DNA from: Novosphingobium nitrogenifigens DSM 19370
GTDB lineage: Bacteria; Pseudomonadota; Alphaproteobacteria; Sphingomonadales; Sphingomonadaceae
Length of the DNA: 64,000 nucleotides
Reading direction: 5' to 3'
Assembly: GCF_000192575.1 (NCBI RefSeq)
Contig: NZ_GL876926.1
Location: 1,188,434 to 1,252,433 of the forward strand
Position 1 is the first letter of the stretch, and each line of letters starts with the position of its first letter. Shown in pieces: positions 1-9,129 of this stretch. A program made the translations under genes and the position numbers. A model generated the notes under the pieces. That model saw only the letters and a program-made list of their open reading frames with translations, ran no database searches and was not told where the DNA came from.

Positions 1-21
1 TCAGAAAACTCCGATAACCTA

Positions 22-1401
22 TTAACATTCAACAACATTGACGGCGAGGCCGCCTTGCGACGTTTCCTTGTACTTGTCACGCATGTCGTAGCCGGTCTGC
101 CTCATGGTTTCGATAACCTTGTCGAGGGAGACCATATGGGTTCCATCGCCGAGCATGGCGAGACGCGAGGCGTCGATCGCCTTGACCGCACCCATGGCAT
201 TGCGTTCGATGCACGGGATCTGAACCAGCCCCGCGACCGGGTCGCAGGTCAGCCCGAGATTGTGCTCCATCGCAATTTCGGCCGCGTTCTCGATCTGGCC
301 GTTGTTGCCGCCAAGAGCGGCAGTCAGACCGCCCGCCGCCATCGAACAGGCGACACCGACTTCCCCCTGGCAACCGACTTCCGCGCCCGAGATCGAGGCG
401 TTGCGCTTGTACAGCGCGCCGATCGCGGCCGCCGTCAGCAGGAAGATACGACGTCCTTCACGCGTCCCGCGATAACAGCGGTCGTAATAGCGCAGGACCG
501 CCGGAATGATCCCGGCAGCGCCATTGGTCGGCGCCGTCACCACGCGTCCTCCGGCTGCGTTTTCCTCGTTGACCGCCATGGCCCAGAGATTGATCCAGTC
601 GAGTACGGCGAGAGGATCGCCGAGCACGGTCTGCTGCCGCACGCCCAGTTCACGCGCGAGCGATGCGGCACGACGCCGCACCTTGAGGCCGCCGGGAAGA
701 ATCCCCTCATTACGGCACCCGCGATCGATGCAGGCCGCCATGGTCTCGGCAATCAGATCAAGCCCCGATTCCACTTCGGAAAGCGGCGTGCGCGCACATT
801 CGTTGGCGAGCATGATCTCTGCAAAAGTCAGCCCCTCGGCTTCCCCGATCGCCAGCAGGTCGGCGGCCGAGGCGAAATCGTGCGGCACGTCGGCGGCAAT
901 GTCGCCTTCGCGCATGTTGCCCATGGCTTCGTCCTCATCGAGAACGAAACCGCCGCCGATGGAATAATAGAAACACTCATCGAGCGTCTCTCCCTCGGCA
1001 TCCCGCACGATGATGGTCATCGCGTTGCTGTGGAACGGCTTGCGCTCGCGATGATAGAAATGAAGATCCTGTTCGGGCGCGAAATCGACTTCATGCGTGC
1101 CGAGCAAGGCGATGCGGCCTGTCTCGTGCACCCGCGCGACGATCCCCGCCATCGAGTCGGGATCGACCAGCGCCGGAACTTCCCCGGCAAGGCCGAGAAT
1201 GACCGCGCTGTCCGTGGCGTGCCCCTTGCCCGTCAAGGCAAGCGAGCCATAGAGCGCGACTTCGACCCGGGCGACGCGGGGCAAGAGTCCCTTGTCGCGC
1301 ACGCGTTCGCCAAACCGCCGTCCAGCCACCATCGGCCCGACCGTATGCGAACTCGACGGGCCAATGCCGATCTTGAACAAGTCGAAGACACCAGCAATCA
1401 T
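22..1401 (-). CDS. sdaA: L-serine ammonia-lyase (serine dehydratase)
   Basis: Iron-sulfur L-serine dehydratase that converts serine to pyruvate and ammonia in the cytoplasm. The 459-residue protein has the single-chain form: an N-terminal beta domain opening with the family signature [16 protein letters not shown] (residues 9-24), then the alpha domain, with family stretches such as [13 protein letters not shown] and the cysteines expected to hold the 4Fe-4S cluster. The ATG at 1401 follows an AAGGA ribosome site. It is the last gene of a minus-strand run purU - prolyl-tRNA deacylase - sdaA, 19 bp after the middle gene. Beside sarcosine oxidase genes it fits the final step of betaine carbon entering central metabolism through glycine and serine. 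Family assignment is secure. Confidence 0.95.
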   Translation of the reverse strand: MIAGVFDLFKIGIGPSSSHTVGPMVAGRRFGERVRDKGLLPRVARVEVALYGSLALTGKGHATDSAVILGLAGEVPALVDPDSMAGIVARVHETGRIALLGTHEVDFAPEQDLHFYHRERKPFHSNAMTIIVRDAEGETLDECFYYSIGGGFVLDEDEAMGNMREGDIAADVPHDFASAADLLAIGEAEGLTFAEIMLANECARTPLSEVESGLDLIAETMAACIDRGCRNEGILPGGLKVRRRAASLARELGVRQQTVLGDPLAVLDWINLWAMAVNEENAAGGRVVTAPTNGAAGIIPAVLRYYDRCYRGTREGRRIFLLTAAAIGALYKRNASISGAEVGCQGEVGVACSMAAGGLTAALGGNNGQIENAAEIAMEHNLGLTCDPVAGLVQIPCIERNAMGAVKAIDASRLAMLGDGTHMVSLDKVIETMRQTGYDMRDKYKETSQGGLAVNVVEC

Positions 1402-1420
1402 CGGCAGGTTTCCTTCGCAA

Positions 1421-1933
1421 TCACGCGCGTTCGGGAATGGCGGCGATCAGCGGGTCATGCCCCCAATGCGCCAGTGCGCGGACGAGGTCGGCCCCGGAAA
1501 AGCCGATCGTCGCGGTATTGCGCAGCGGATGGACGTGAACCGCCTCGGCCCCTGCAAGCCGTTCGTCGAGAACGACCTGCACTTTGCCTTCGCCATCGTT
1601 GATAGCGGCGAGCGGCGTGACCGAACCGGGCGTGACGCCGAGCAGGCTTTCCATGTCCTCCGCCTTGCCGAAGCTCAGCTTCTTTGCCCCGATCACCGGC
1701 GCGAGCGCCTTGAGATCGACGCGCACGGCATGATCGACCGTGACAAGGAAATACCCGCGCGCACTGTCTTTCAGGAACAGGTTCTTGGTGTGGGCGCCGG
1801 GCAGAGCGCCGTGGATTGCCTCGCTTTCCTCCACCGTAAAGACCGCCTCATGTTCGAGCGCGGTCCACGTGATTCCGAGCGATTGAAGATCGGCATAGAG
1901 GCGCTCCTCGCGCGCCTGCCCGTCCCCGCTCAT
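1421..1933 (-). CDS. YbaK/ProX-type prolyl-tRNA deacylase
   Basis: Small (170 aa) YbaK/EbsC-domain protein of the free-standing editing family that hydrolyses mischarged Ala-tRNA(Pro) or similar. Family features are the TWTALEHEAVFTVEE start, the HTKNLFLKD segment near the middle and the NDGEGKVQVVLDE strand. The ATG at 1933 was chosen because it overlaps the purU stop as ATGA, implying translational coupling; an upstream in-frame ATG at 1981 would lie deep inside purU. Why an editing factor sits between purU and sdaA is unclear. A role in limiting misacylation when alanine or serine pools are high is inference only. Confidence 0.85.
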   Translation of the reverse strand: MSGDGQAREERLYADLQSLGITWTALEHEAVFTVEESEAIHGALPGAHTKNLFLKDSARGYFLVTVDHAVRVDLKALAPVIGAKKLSFGKAEDMESLLGVTPGSVTPLAAINDGEGKVQVVLDERLAGAEAVHVHPLRNTATIGFSGADLVRALAHWGHDPLIAAIPERA

Positions 1934-2784
1934 TTGAACACGACCGTGCGCGCGCCATTCAGCATCACGCGGTGTTCGCAATGCGCCTTGACCGCACGGG
2001 TCAGCACGCGGCTTTCGGTTTCCTGGCCCTGTGCAATCAGGTCCTCGATCGTGTCGGCATGGTCAACCATCGACACATCCTGCGCGATGATCGGGCCTTC
2101 GTCGAGATCAGCAGTCACGTAATGCCCGGTCGCGCCGACCATCTTCACGCCGCGTTCCCATGCGCGGTGATAGGGCTTGGCCCCCTTGAACGCGGGAAGC
2201 GAGGAATGGTGAATGTTGATCACGCGGCCTTCCAGCTTGCGGCAGGTCGCGTCCGAGAGAACCTGCATATAGCGGGCAAGGATGATGAGATCGACCTGCT
2301 GCTCATCGATCATCTCGAGCAGGCGGGCTTCCTGCTCTTCCTTGTTTTCCGGCGTGATCGGCATGTAGTGAAAGGGAATGCCTTCATGCTCGACGCGGCG
2401 CTGCCAGGTCTTGTGGTTCGACACCACGCTGGTGACTTCCATCGGCAGATAGCGGGTCGCCGTACGATAGAGCAGGTCGTTGAGGCAGTGGCCGCCCTTG
2501 CTGACCATGACCAGAGCCCTCTGCTTGACGCGCAGGTCGTGGACTTTCCAGTCGAGGTTATAGGCAGCGCCGACCGGCAGGAACGCCTCGCTGAACTTCT
2601 CCGTGGTCAGGCCTTCGGGCCCGGCGAAGGAGACGCGCATGAAGAAGCGACCGGTGTAGACGTCGCCGAACTGGGCGTTGTGGATGATGTTGCAGTCTTG
2701 TGCAGCGATCGAACCGGCGATCGCAGCGACGATCCCCTTGCGGTCCTGACACGAGACGAGGAGCACAAATTGCGGCTTTTCCAT
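1930..2784 (-). CDS. purU: Formyltetrahydrofolate deformylase
   Basis: Hydrolyses 10-formyl-THF to formate and THF. The product from the ATG at 2784 is 284 aa, the usual family length: an N-terminal ACT domain (FVLLVSCQDRKGIVAAIAG) followed by the formyltransferase-fold catalytic domain with NIHHSSLPAFKGAKPYHRA and the conserved Asp in DEGPIIAQD. An in-frame ATG at 2940 would add 52 residues without family similarity. PurU is a standard companion of soxBDAG, because demethylation of betaine and sarcosine floods the C1-folate pool and PurU recycles THF. It is divergent from the LysR gene at 2939. Confidence 0.93.
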   Translation of the reverse strand: MEKPQFVLLVSCQDRKGIVAAIAGSIAAQDCNIIHNAQFGDVYTGRFFMRVSFAGPEGLTTEKFSEAFLPVGAAYNLDWKVHDLRVKQRALVMVSKGGHCLNDLLYRTATRYLPMEVTSVVSNHKTWQRRVEHEGIPFHYMPITPENKEEQEARLLEMIDEQQVDLIILARYMQVLSDATCRKLEGRVINIHHSSLPAFKGAKPYHRAWERGVKMVGATGHYVTADLDEGPIIAQDVSMVDHADTIEDLIAQGQETESRVLTRAVKAHCEHRVMLNGARTVVFK

Positions 2785-2905
2785 TGCGATGATCGATACC
2801 CCCGGGGTTTGCCACCTTTGTTGTGAAACCCTGTCTATTCCGCCCTTTGCCCGACGGGAATTCCCTTGGCAGATGATAAGCATGAATGATACAAACCTTA
2901 AGTCG

Positions 2906-2924
2906 GCCTGATTTGGATTCAGGC
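2906..2924. promoter_or_regulatory. Inverted repeat upstream of the LysR gene
   Basis: GCCTGA (2906-2911) and TCAGGC (2919-2924) form a perfect 6-bp inverted repeat with a 7-bp spacer. It lies 14 bp before the LysR start codon, in the purU/LysR divergent control region. Position and symmetry suit an autoregulatory LysR-type site, but this is inference from geometry only. Confidence 0.35.
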
Positions 2925-2938
2925 TTGAGGGGTAAGGC

Positions 2939-3892
2939 ATGCAAAGACTGCCATCGGAATTCGATCTTCACGCGCTCGAGGTGTTTGTGGTCACCGTCGA
3001 GCTTGGCGGCATGACCGCCAGTGCGACCCAGCTGCGCATCACCCAGTCGGCGGTGTCACAAACGATCACTCGGCTCGAAGGGGGAATCGGAACGCCCCTG
3101 TTCGATCGTTCGTTGCGGCCGCTGGGGCTGACACCGGCCGGGCGCGCACTTTACGAGCGTGCGCGCAAGCTGCTGACAAGCGCGCGGACAGTCATCGACG
3201 AAGTCCGCGAAGGCGCGAATCTGCCGGTTGATCAGATCACCATCGCCATGTCGGAAACCTTCGCGACCTTGCTGACCGCACCGCTGCTGGGCCGATTCGG
3301 CATGCGCGTCGGCCGCTGGCGCATCCGTTCGGGCATCTCGCTGGTCCAGCAGCAGGATTTCCTCGCCCGTCGGGTCGACATGCTCGTAACCGGCAGCAAC
3401 ACGCTCGAAAAGCACCCGGGCATCGAGCATCACGACGTGATGGACGATCCCTTCGTCCTCATCTTCCCCCGCGACTACACCGGCAGCACCGACCCGGTCG
3501 AAGCGGCCGGACGCCTGCCATTCGTGCGATACGCTCTCGATCACGGCATGGGGCAGCGCATCGAAAGCCAGCTCACCCGCATGAAGCTGCGCCTGCCCAA
3601 CGTGATCGAGGTGGACATCATTCACCAGCAGCTGACGACGGTCGCGCTGGGGATCGGTTGGAGCATCACCTCGGCGCTGTGCCTTGTCGCGATGCCCTCC
3701 CTGGTCGAACACCTGCGCATCGAACCGCTGCCGCGCGGGCGTTTTTCACGCCGCGTGCAAGTGGTGGGGCGTGCAGCGGAACTGGGCAATCTTGCCGAAC
3801 AGACCGCGCAGATGGCCCGTGAAGTCATGCTGACCGACAATATGGGGCAACTGATCCAGCAGTTCCCCTGGCTTGCCGACCAGATCAAATGA
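2939..3892 (+). CDS. LysR-family transcriptional regulator
   Basis: 317 aa. The N-terminal winged helix-turn-helix (residues about 6-65) carries the LysR signature ASATQLRITQSAVSQTITRLE, and the rest is a substrate-binding-like effector domain. The ATG at 2939 has a GAGG ribosome site 8 bp upstream. The gene is divergent from purU and convergent with soxG, so it lies inside the betaine/C1 gene block and is the natural candidate to control purU-sdaA, sox, or both. The effector cannot be read from sequence. Confidence 0.88.
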   Translation: MQRLPSEFDLHALEVFVVTVELGGMTASATQLRITQSAVSQTITRLEGGIGTPLFDRSLRPLGLTPAGRALYERARKLLTSARTVIDEVREGANLPVDQITIAMSETFATLLTAPLLGRFGMRVGRWRIRSGISLVQQQDFLARRVDMLVTGSNTLEKHPGIEHHDVMDDPFVLIFPRDYTGSTDPVEAAGRLPFVRYALDHGMGQRIESQLTRMKLRLPNVIEVDIIHQQLTTVALGIGWSITSALCLVAMPSLVEHLRIEPLPRGRFSRRVQVVGRAAELGNLAEQTAQMAREVMLTDNMGQLIQQFPWLADQIK

Positions 3893-3924
3893 AAACGGGC
3901 GCCCGGCTCGATGCCGGGCGCCCG
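3892..3924 (-). terminator. Intrinsic terminator of the sox operon
   Basis: A perfect 12-bp stem (3896-3907 with 3913-3924) with a 5-base loop. Read on the minus strand it is followed by TTTT, the rho-independent arrangement for transcripts leaving soxG. It also sits directly after the convergent LysR stop codon, so the stem may serve both genes. Confidence 0.8.
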
Positions 3925-3967
3925 CTCTGCTGTGCGACCCGAAGGATCGGCAGCCTGATCCGTTGGA

Positions 3968-4498
3968 TCAGACGATCGCTTCGGCCAGCGAATTCCACAG
4001 CCACGGCGCAAAGCTGCGCCATACATCCACATGATACCGTTCGGGCGCGAGTGCCCAAAGGTGCATTTCGACCGTTTCGAACACAGTGCGCGTTGCACGG
4101 CCCAGAGCGAACTGTGCGAGGTCGAGCGGGCATCCCCGCTCGATCAGAGCCGCAGCACCCGGGCCTTCGACCACGATACCGACCGAACGCGCGGAGACGT
4201 CGATCACGGCCAGGGGCTTGCCTTCGACGAGCGGCAGCCCGGTCCCGGCGGGAAGCAGCGCGTGCCACTCATCGGGCCCGAGACGGGCAATACCGTCGAG
4301 CGAGGTGCCGATCTTTTCCGGCAGCTTGCGGCCAAGCGCTTCGGCAAGGACGGCAATGTCCTTGGCCCGCAGCGAATAGCGCACCAGCGGCTGGGAGGGA
4401 GAAAGGCGCACGGCCTTGCCGAGGATGGTACCCTCGACAGGAGCCGTGCCGAACTTGATGTCAGCCGCCGAAACGGCCAGCGGGGCGATCTCAATCAT
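3968..4498 (-). CDS. soxG: Sarcosine oxidase gamma subunit
   Basis: Smallest GcvT-like subunit of heterotetrameric sarcosine oxidase, 176 aa from the ATG at 4498. The start overlaps the soxA stop by 8 bp, typical of coupled sox genes; a longer frame to 4669 would run inside soxA and has no family similarity. Segments such as RLGPDEWHALLPAG and ERYHVDVWRSFAPWLWNSL are characteristic of SoxG. It is the last gene of soxBDAG and is followed by the hairpin at 3892-3924. Confidence 0.88.
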   Translation of the reverse strand: MIEIAPLAVSAADIKFGTAPVEGTILGKAVRLSPSQPLVRYSLRAKDIAVLAEALGRKLPEKIGTSLDGIARLGPDEWHALLPAGTGLPLVEGKPLAVIDVSARSVGIVVEGPGAAALIERGCPLDLAQFALGRATRTVFETVEMHLWALAPERYHVDVWRSFAPWLWNSLAEAIV

Positions 4499-7355
4499 TG
4501 AGGCGGCTCCCTTCGGAATCATAGAACACAGGACCGGTGACCTTGGCGCGAATGACGCCCTCGGGCATCGGGATATGGACGGTCTCACCCATGCGGGCAT
4601 GCCCGTCGACCAGGACCGCGAGTGCGATCGAACGGCCGAGCGTGGTGCTGCGATAGGACGAGGTGACATGGCCGATCATCGTCATCGGGACCGGTTCGTC
4701 GGGATGGACGACGATCTGCGCGCCTTCCTCAAGCACTTCGTAGGGATCTTCGGTGAGAAGACCGACGAACTGCTTGCGTCCCTTGGCCACGATGTCGGGA
4801 CGTGCGAGCGAGCGCTTGCCGACGAAGTCGGCCTTCTTCTTGCCCACGGCCCAATCGAGACCCATGTCGTAGGGCGTCATCGTGCCGTCGGTGTCCTGAC
4901 CGACGATGATGTAGCCCTTTTCAGCGCGCAGGACGTGCATCGCTTCGGTGCCGTACGGCGTGATGCCGTACTGCTTGCCCGAGGCGAAGATCGCGTCCCA
5001 GACCTTCTGCCCTTCGCTTGCCGGGACATTGATTTCAAAGCCCAGTTCGCCGGTGAAGCTGACGCGGAACAGACGCGTCGGAACCCCGGCGATCGTTCCT
5101 TCGCGCACCGCCATGTGCGGGAACGCCTTGGGCGAGAGATCGATGCCTTCGACCAGCGGCGCAATCACGTCACGGGCGCGCGGCCCCTGCAGCGCGATCA
5201 CCGCCCAATGCTCGGTCGTCGACGTGAGCCACACATCCAGATCGGCCCATTCGGTCTGAAGATAGTCTTCCATCATCGACAACACGCGCGGCGCACCGCC
5301 GGTCGTGGTGGTCAGGTGGAAACGATCCTCGGCAATACGGGCCGACACGCCGTCGTCCATGATGAAGCCGTCTTCGCGCAGCAGCAGACCGTAACGGCAG
5401 CGGCCGGGCTGAAGCGACTTCCACGGATTGGTGTACATGCGGTTGAGGAATTCGGCCGCATCGGGACCGACCACCTCGATCTTGCCCAGCGTCGAAGCGT
5501 CGAAAATGCCGACCGAGCTGCGGACGGCCTGGCATTCGCGCCCGACCGCTGCATCCATGCCCTCGCCCGCCTTGGGGAAATAGCGCGCGCGGCGCCATTG
5601 CGAGACGTTTTCGAACACCGCGCCCTGCGCCACAGCCCAGTCGTCGATGACCGTCTTGCGCAGCGGCTGGAACAGCGCGTCCTTGTGGTGCCCCATCAGC
5701 GACCCGAAAGTCTGCGGAGTGTAAGGCGGACGGAACGTCGTCAGTCCGATGTCCGTGACCGGCTTGCCCAGAACATTGGAAGCGATCTGCAAGGCATTGA
5801 GATTGCTCGTCTTGCCCTGGTCAGTCGCCATGCCGTTGGTGGTGTAGCGCTTGATGTGCTCGATCGAGCGGAAGCCTTCCTGCACCGCCAGATGGATGTC
5901 GCGCGCCTTCACGTCGTTCTGGAAATCGACGAAAGCCTTCTGCTTGCGCACCGACATGGCATTGGGAAGCGCCGAGGAAATCTCGCCCTTGCCCAGATCC
6001 CACGCCCCGGCGCAGGCACCGACCACGCGGCAATTCTCAATCGCCTTGGCGGGAAGATAGGCGCCCCAGGCATCGCTCCATTCAAGCGAACCCTTGGCAT
6101 GGCTCCACAGATGAACGCTCGGCGTCCAGCCACCGGCCATCAGCACGGCGTCGCAAGCGAGCTTGTGCGGCTTGCCTGTGCCATAGGCCGCGAACGTCAC
6201 GCCCTTGACCGCCAGACGCCCCGAAACCGCCGTCACCGCATGCCCCGGATAGATCGGGATGCCCGCCGCACGCACTTCGTCGGCAAGATCGCCCGGAACG
6301 ACCGTGCGCATGTCGATGATCGCGGCAATGTCGATGCCCAGCGCATGAAGCGCCAGCGCATCGCGCCAGCCGCTGTCATGCGCAGCCATGACGACCACGC
6401 GACGACCGACCGCGACGCCATAACGCAGCGCCAGCGTACGCGCCGCGTTCGACAGCATCACGCCGGGAACGTCGTTGCCGTTGAACACCAGCGGACGTTC
6501 GATCGCCCCCTGTGCCAGCACGACTTCACCGGCGCGGATGCGCCACAGCTTTTCGCGGGCGCCCTTTGCGGCGAACGGCGCGACATGGTCGGTCAGGCGC
6601 TCGGAAGCCCCGATGAAGTTCTGGTGATAATAGCCGAACGCGGTCGTGCGGGTCAGCACGGTGACGTTGTCGGCCGCCGCGAGACGGGCCCGCAGATCAT
6701 CGACCGTCGCCCACAGCGTGGTATCGGCCAGAGCGCCGCCGCCCAGTTCGTCCTGCTCGTCGATCAGGAACACCCGGCCGCCCTTGGCCGCCGCTTCGAG
6801 AGCGGCTTCCATCCCGGCAATCCCACCGCCCACGACCAGCACTTCGCAATGTGCATAAGTCGCGTCATAGTGATCAGGGTCGCGCGCGACCGGGCTTTCG
6901 CCAAGACCCGCAAGGTTGCGGATCACCGGTTCATAAAGCTTTTCCCAAGCCGAACGCGGCCACATGAACGTCTTGTTGTAGAACCCGGCCGGGAAAAACG
7001 CGCCGAAAACGTCGTTCAGCACGGCAACGTCGTGCTTGAGCGAAGGCCAGCGGTTCTGGCTCTTGGCGACCAGCCCTTCATAGAGCGAGATCTGCGGCGC
7101 GCGCAGGTTGGGCGTCACCCGGTCCGCACCACGATCGAGCGAGATCAGGGCGTTGGGTTCCTCGACGCCCGTCGCGACCAGACCGCGCGGGCGGTGGTAC
7201 TTGAACGAACGACCGAACACAGTGACGCCTGCGGCCACCAGAGCCGATGCCAGCGTGTCACCGGCATAGCCTTCATAGGACTGACCGTCGAACGTGAAAG
7301 TCAGCGGACGGCTGCGATCAATGCGGCCGCCGAAAGGAATACGATAACCGGTCAT
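4491..7355 (-). CDS. soxA: Sarcosine oxidase alpha subunit
   Basis: Large subunit (954 aa, normal length) that binds NAD+ and the folate acceptor and passes the sarcosine methyl group to THF as methylene-THF. In order: a small N-terminal 2Fe-2S-fold-like domain (about 15-105), a nucleotide-binding domain with VVGGGIAGMEAALEAA (about 175-190), and a C-terminal GcvT-type folate domain (about 580-950) with FRVSFTGELGFEINVP. The ATG at 7355 overlaps the soxD stop (ATGA). With SoxB, SoxD and SoxG it forms the cytoplasmic enzyme that produces glycine, hydrogen peroxide and a C1 unit. Confidence 0.95.
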   Translation of the reverse strand: MTGYRIPFGGRIDRSRPLTFTFDGQSYEGYAGDTLASALVAAGVTVFGRSFKYHRPRGLVATGVEEPNALISLDRGADRVTPNLRAPQISLYEGLVAKSQNRWPSLKHDVAVLNDVFGAFFPAGFYNKTFMWPRSAWEKLYEPVIRNLAGLGESPVARDPDHYDATYAHCEVLVVGGGIAGMEAALEAAAKGGRVFLIDEQDELGGGALADTTLWATVDDLRARLAAADNVTVLTRTTAFGYYHQNFIGASERLTDHVAPFAAKGAREKLWRIRAGEVVLAQGAIERPLVFNGNDVPGVMLSNAARTLALRYGVAVGRRVVVMAAHDSGWRDALALHALGIDIAAIIDMRTVVPGDLADEVRAAGIPIYPGHAVTAVSGRLAVKGVTFAAYGTGKPHKLACDAVLMAGGWTPSVHLWSHAKGSLEWSDAWGAYLPAKAIENCRVVGACAGAWDLGKGEISSALPNAMSVRKQKAFVDFQNDVKARDIHLAVQEGFRSIEHIKRYTTNGMATDQGKTSNLNALQIASNVLGKPVTDIGLTTFRPPYTPQTFGSLMGHHKDALFQPLRKTVIDDWAVAQGAVFENVSQWRRARYFPKAGEGMDAAVGRECQAVRSSVGIFDASTLGKIEVVGPDAAEFLNRMYTNPWKSLQPGRCRYGLLLREDGFIMDDGVSARIAEDRFHLTTTTGGAPRVLSMMEDYLQTEWADLDVWLTSTTEHWAVIALQGPRARDVIAPLVEGIDLSPKAFPHMAVREGTIAGVPTRLFRVSFTGELGFEINVPASEGQKVWDAIFASGKQYGITPYGTEAMHVLRAEKGYIIVGQDTDGTMTPYDMGLDWAVGKKKADFVGKRSLARPDIVAKGRKQFVGLLTEDPYEVLEEGAQIVVHPDEPVPMTMIGHVTSSYRSTTLGRSIALAVLVDGHARMGETVHIPMPEGVIRAKVTGPVFYDSEGSRLND

Positions 7356-7669
7356 GCCTTGCCTCCGGCCTTTGCCGCCTTGGTGGTGGCCGTCAGATCG
7401 GGACGAGGTTCACCCGTCTTGTACGTCACTTCGAAACGGTCCGTCACAGTGTCCCGGATGGCATTGAAAAAGCGGGCGCAACCGTGAAGGTGGCGCCAAC
7501 GCTCGGCGTGGAGACCACGCTCGTTGGTACGAACGAACAGGAAGGTTTCCCATTCACGGTCATCAAGCGCGGAAGGATCGAGCGGGCGCGCAATGTGCGC
7601 CTCGCCGCCATAGGTGAATTCCACCTCGGGGCGATCTTCCTCGCAGTAAGGGCAATGGATCAGGATCAT
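7352..7669 (-). CDS. soxD: Sarcosine oxidase delta subunit
   Basis: 105 aa zinc-binding subunit. The ligands expected from the SoxD family are visible: CPYC at residues 6-9, and His60 or His62 with Cys64 in the RHLHGC segment. It starts 22 bp after soxB and overlaps soxA by 4 bp. Length, motif and position all match SoxD of soxBDAG operons. Confidence 0.93.
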   Translation of the reverse strand: MILIHCPYCEEDRPEVEFTYGGEAHIARPLDPSALDDREWETFLFVRTNERGLHAERWRHLHGCARFFNAIRDTVTDRFEVTYKTGEPRPDLTATTKAAKAGGKA

Positions 7670-7691
7670 CGCGTCTCTCGTCGAAACAGGA

Positions 7692-8945
7692 TCAGTGCGC
7701 GACCGCCGCAGCGGCGGCCTCGTCGATCAGGCGGCCGGTGCGGAACCGGTCGAGATGGAACGGCGCATTGATGGCATGGGGCGCATCATGGGCGATGGTA
7801 TAGGCAAGCAGGTCGGCAGCGCCCGGCGTTGCCTTGAACCCGCCGGTGCCCCAGCCGCAGTTGACGTAAAGGCCCGGAACCGGCGTCTTGCCGAGAATGG
7901 GCGAACGGTCGGGCGTCACGTCGACGATGCCGCCCCAGCTGCGCAGCATGCGCATGCGGGTGAAGATCGGCATGATCTCGCAGATCGCCGCCAGCGTGTG
8001 CTCGAGGATATGGAGCGCGCCGCGCTGCGAATAGCTGACGTACTGGTCGGTGCCCGCGCCGATCACCAGCTCGCCCTTGTCGGACTGGCTGATATAGGCG
8101 TGAACGGTGTTCGACATCACGACGCAAGGCACGATCGGCTTGACCGGCTCGGACACCAGCGCCTGCAGCGGGTAGCTTTCGAGCGGGAAGTCGAGCCCGG
8201 CCATCTTCATCACGACCGAGGTATTGCCGGCCGCCGAAACGCCGACCTTCTTCGCGCCGATGAAGCCCTTTTCGGTTTCGACGCCGAGCACTGCGCCATC
8301 GGGTCCGCGACGGATCCCGGTCACGGCACAGTTCTGGATGATGTCGACGCCATGTGCAACCGCACCGCGCGCATAGCCCCAAGCCACGCTGTCATGACGG
8401 GCAATGCCGCCGCGACGCTGCAGCGCGCCGCCGATGACGGGATGGCGGGCATTGGGCGAAATGTCGAGCGGCGGACAATAGGCCTTGCACTCTTCGGGCG
8501 TCAGCCATTCGTTGTCGACGCCGTTCAGGCGGTTGGCATGGATATGCCGCTTGAAGCTCTGCACGTCATGGACGTTGTGCGCGAGCATCAGCACGCCGCG
8601 CTTGGAATACATGACGTTGTAATTGAGTTCCTGGCTCAGACCGTCCCACAGCTTGACGGCGTGATCGAACAGATGCGCGCTTTCGTCATAGAGATAGTTC
8701 GAACGGATGATGGTCGTGTTGCGCCCGGCATTGCCGCCGCCCAGCCAGCCCTTCTCGATCACCGCGACATTGCGAACGCCATATTTGGAGGCAAGGTAGT
8801 AAGCCGCCCCCAGACCATGACCGCCCGCGCCGACGATAATCACGTCGTAGGCCTTCTTGGGTTCCTTGTCAGGCCAGTGTTCTGGCCAGCCGGTATGCCC
8901 GCGCAGGGCCTCGGCAAAGAGATTAAGTCCGGAAAAGCGCTTCAT
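7692..8945 (-). CDS. soxB: Sarcosine oxidase beta subunit
   Basis: 417 aa FAD/FMN subunit where sarcosine is oxidised. The DAO-type dinucleotide fold is at 35-50 ([17 protein letters not shown]), followed by [16 protein letters not shown] (69-84). His184 in the IARHDSVAW segment corresponds to the histidine that carries covalent FMN in known SoxB proteins. It is the first sox gene, 184 bp after the Rieske oxygenase with a hairpin between, so it may have its own promoter or be attenuated relative to the upstream genes. Confidence 0.95.
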   Translation of the reverse strand: MKRFSGLNLFAEALRGHTGWPEHWPDKEPKKAYDVIIVGAGGHGLGAAYYLASKYGVRNVAVIEKGWLGGGNAGRNTTIIRSNYLYDESAHLFDHAVKLWDGLSQELNYNVMYSKRGVLMLAHNVHDVQSFKRHIHANRLNGVDNEWLTPEECKAYCPPLDISPNARHPVIGGALQRRGGIARHDSVAWGYARGAVAHGVDIIQNCAVTGIRRGPDGAVLGVETEKGFIGAKKVGVSAAGNTSVVMKMAGLDFPLESYPLQALVSEPVKPIVPCVVMSNTVHAYISQSDKGELVIGAGTDQYVSYSQRGALHILEHTLAAICEIMPIFTRMRMLRSWGGIVDVTPDRSPILGKTPVPGLYVNCGWGTGGFKATPGAADLLAYTIAHDAPHAINAPFHLDRFRTGRLIDEAAAAAVAH

Positions 8946-9093
8946 CGGGGGAATATCCAGTCCTTGCCATCCAGTCTTCTGGGACGGGCCGCCTCATTGA
9001 GGAAATGCGCTGCCCACTCCAGTTCCTTGTTACAGCATCGCTTTTTCGCAAGGACCGGCAGAACCGGCACCTTGCGCGATGCTCCAGACGCAA

Positions 9094-9119
9094 ATCCGGC
9101 CGGGATGCCCCGGCCGGAT
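9094..9119 (-). terminator. Hairpin between Rieske oxygenase gene and soxB
   Basis: A perfect 11-bp stem (9094-9104 with 9109-9119) with a 4-base loop, 10 bp downstream of the Rieske gene stop on the minus strand. Only TTT follows it, so termination may be partial. It would separate the dehydrogenase/oxygenase transcript from soxBDAG or lower expression of the latter. Confidence 0.6.
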
Positions 9120-9129
9120 GGGATCTGCG

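Noticed and set aside
1..21. End of another gene at the left edge
   Set aside because: Twenty-one bases downstream of the sdaA stop are too short to assign.
4416..7487. A 1023-codon open frame on the plus strand opposite soxA
   Set aside because: It mirrors the high-GC codon pattern of soxA on the other strand, has Arg/His/Asp-rich composition without any domain, and lacks a ribosome site. The same applies to long antisense frames at 10380-12989, 18612-21131, 29660-32008 and 33241-35697.
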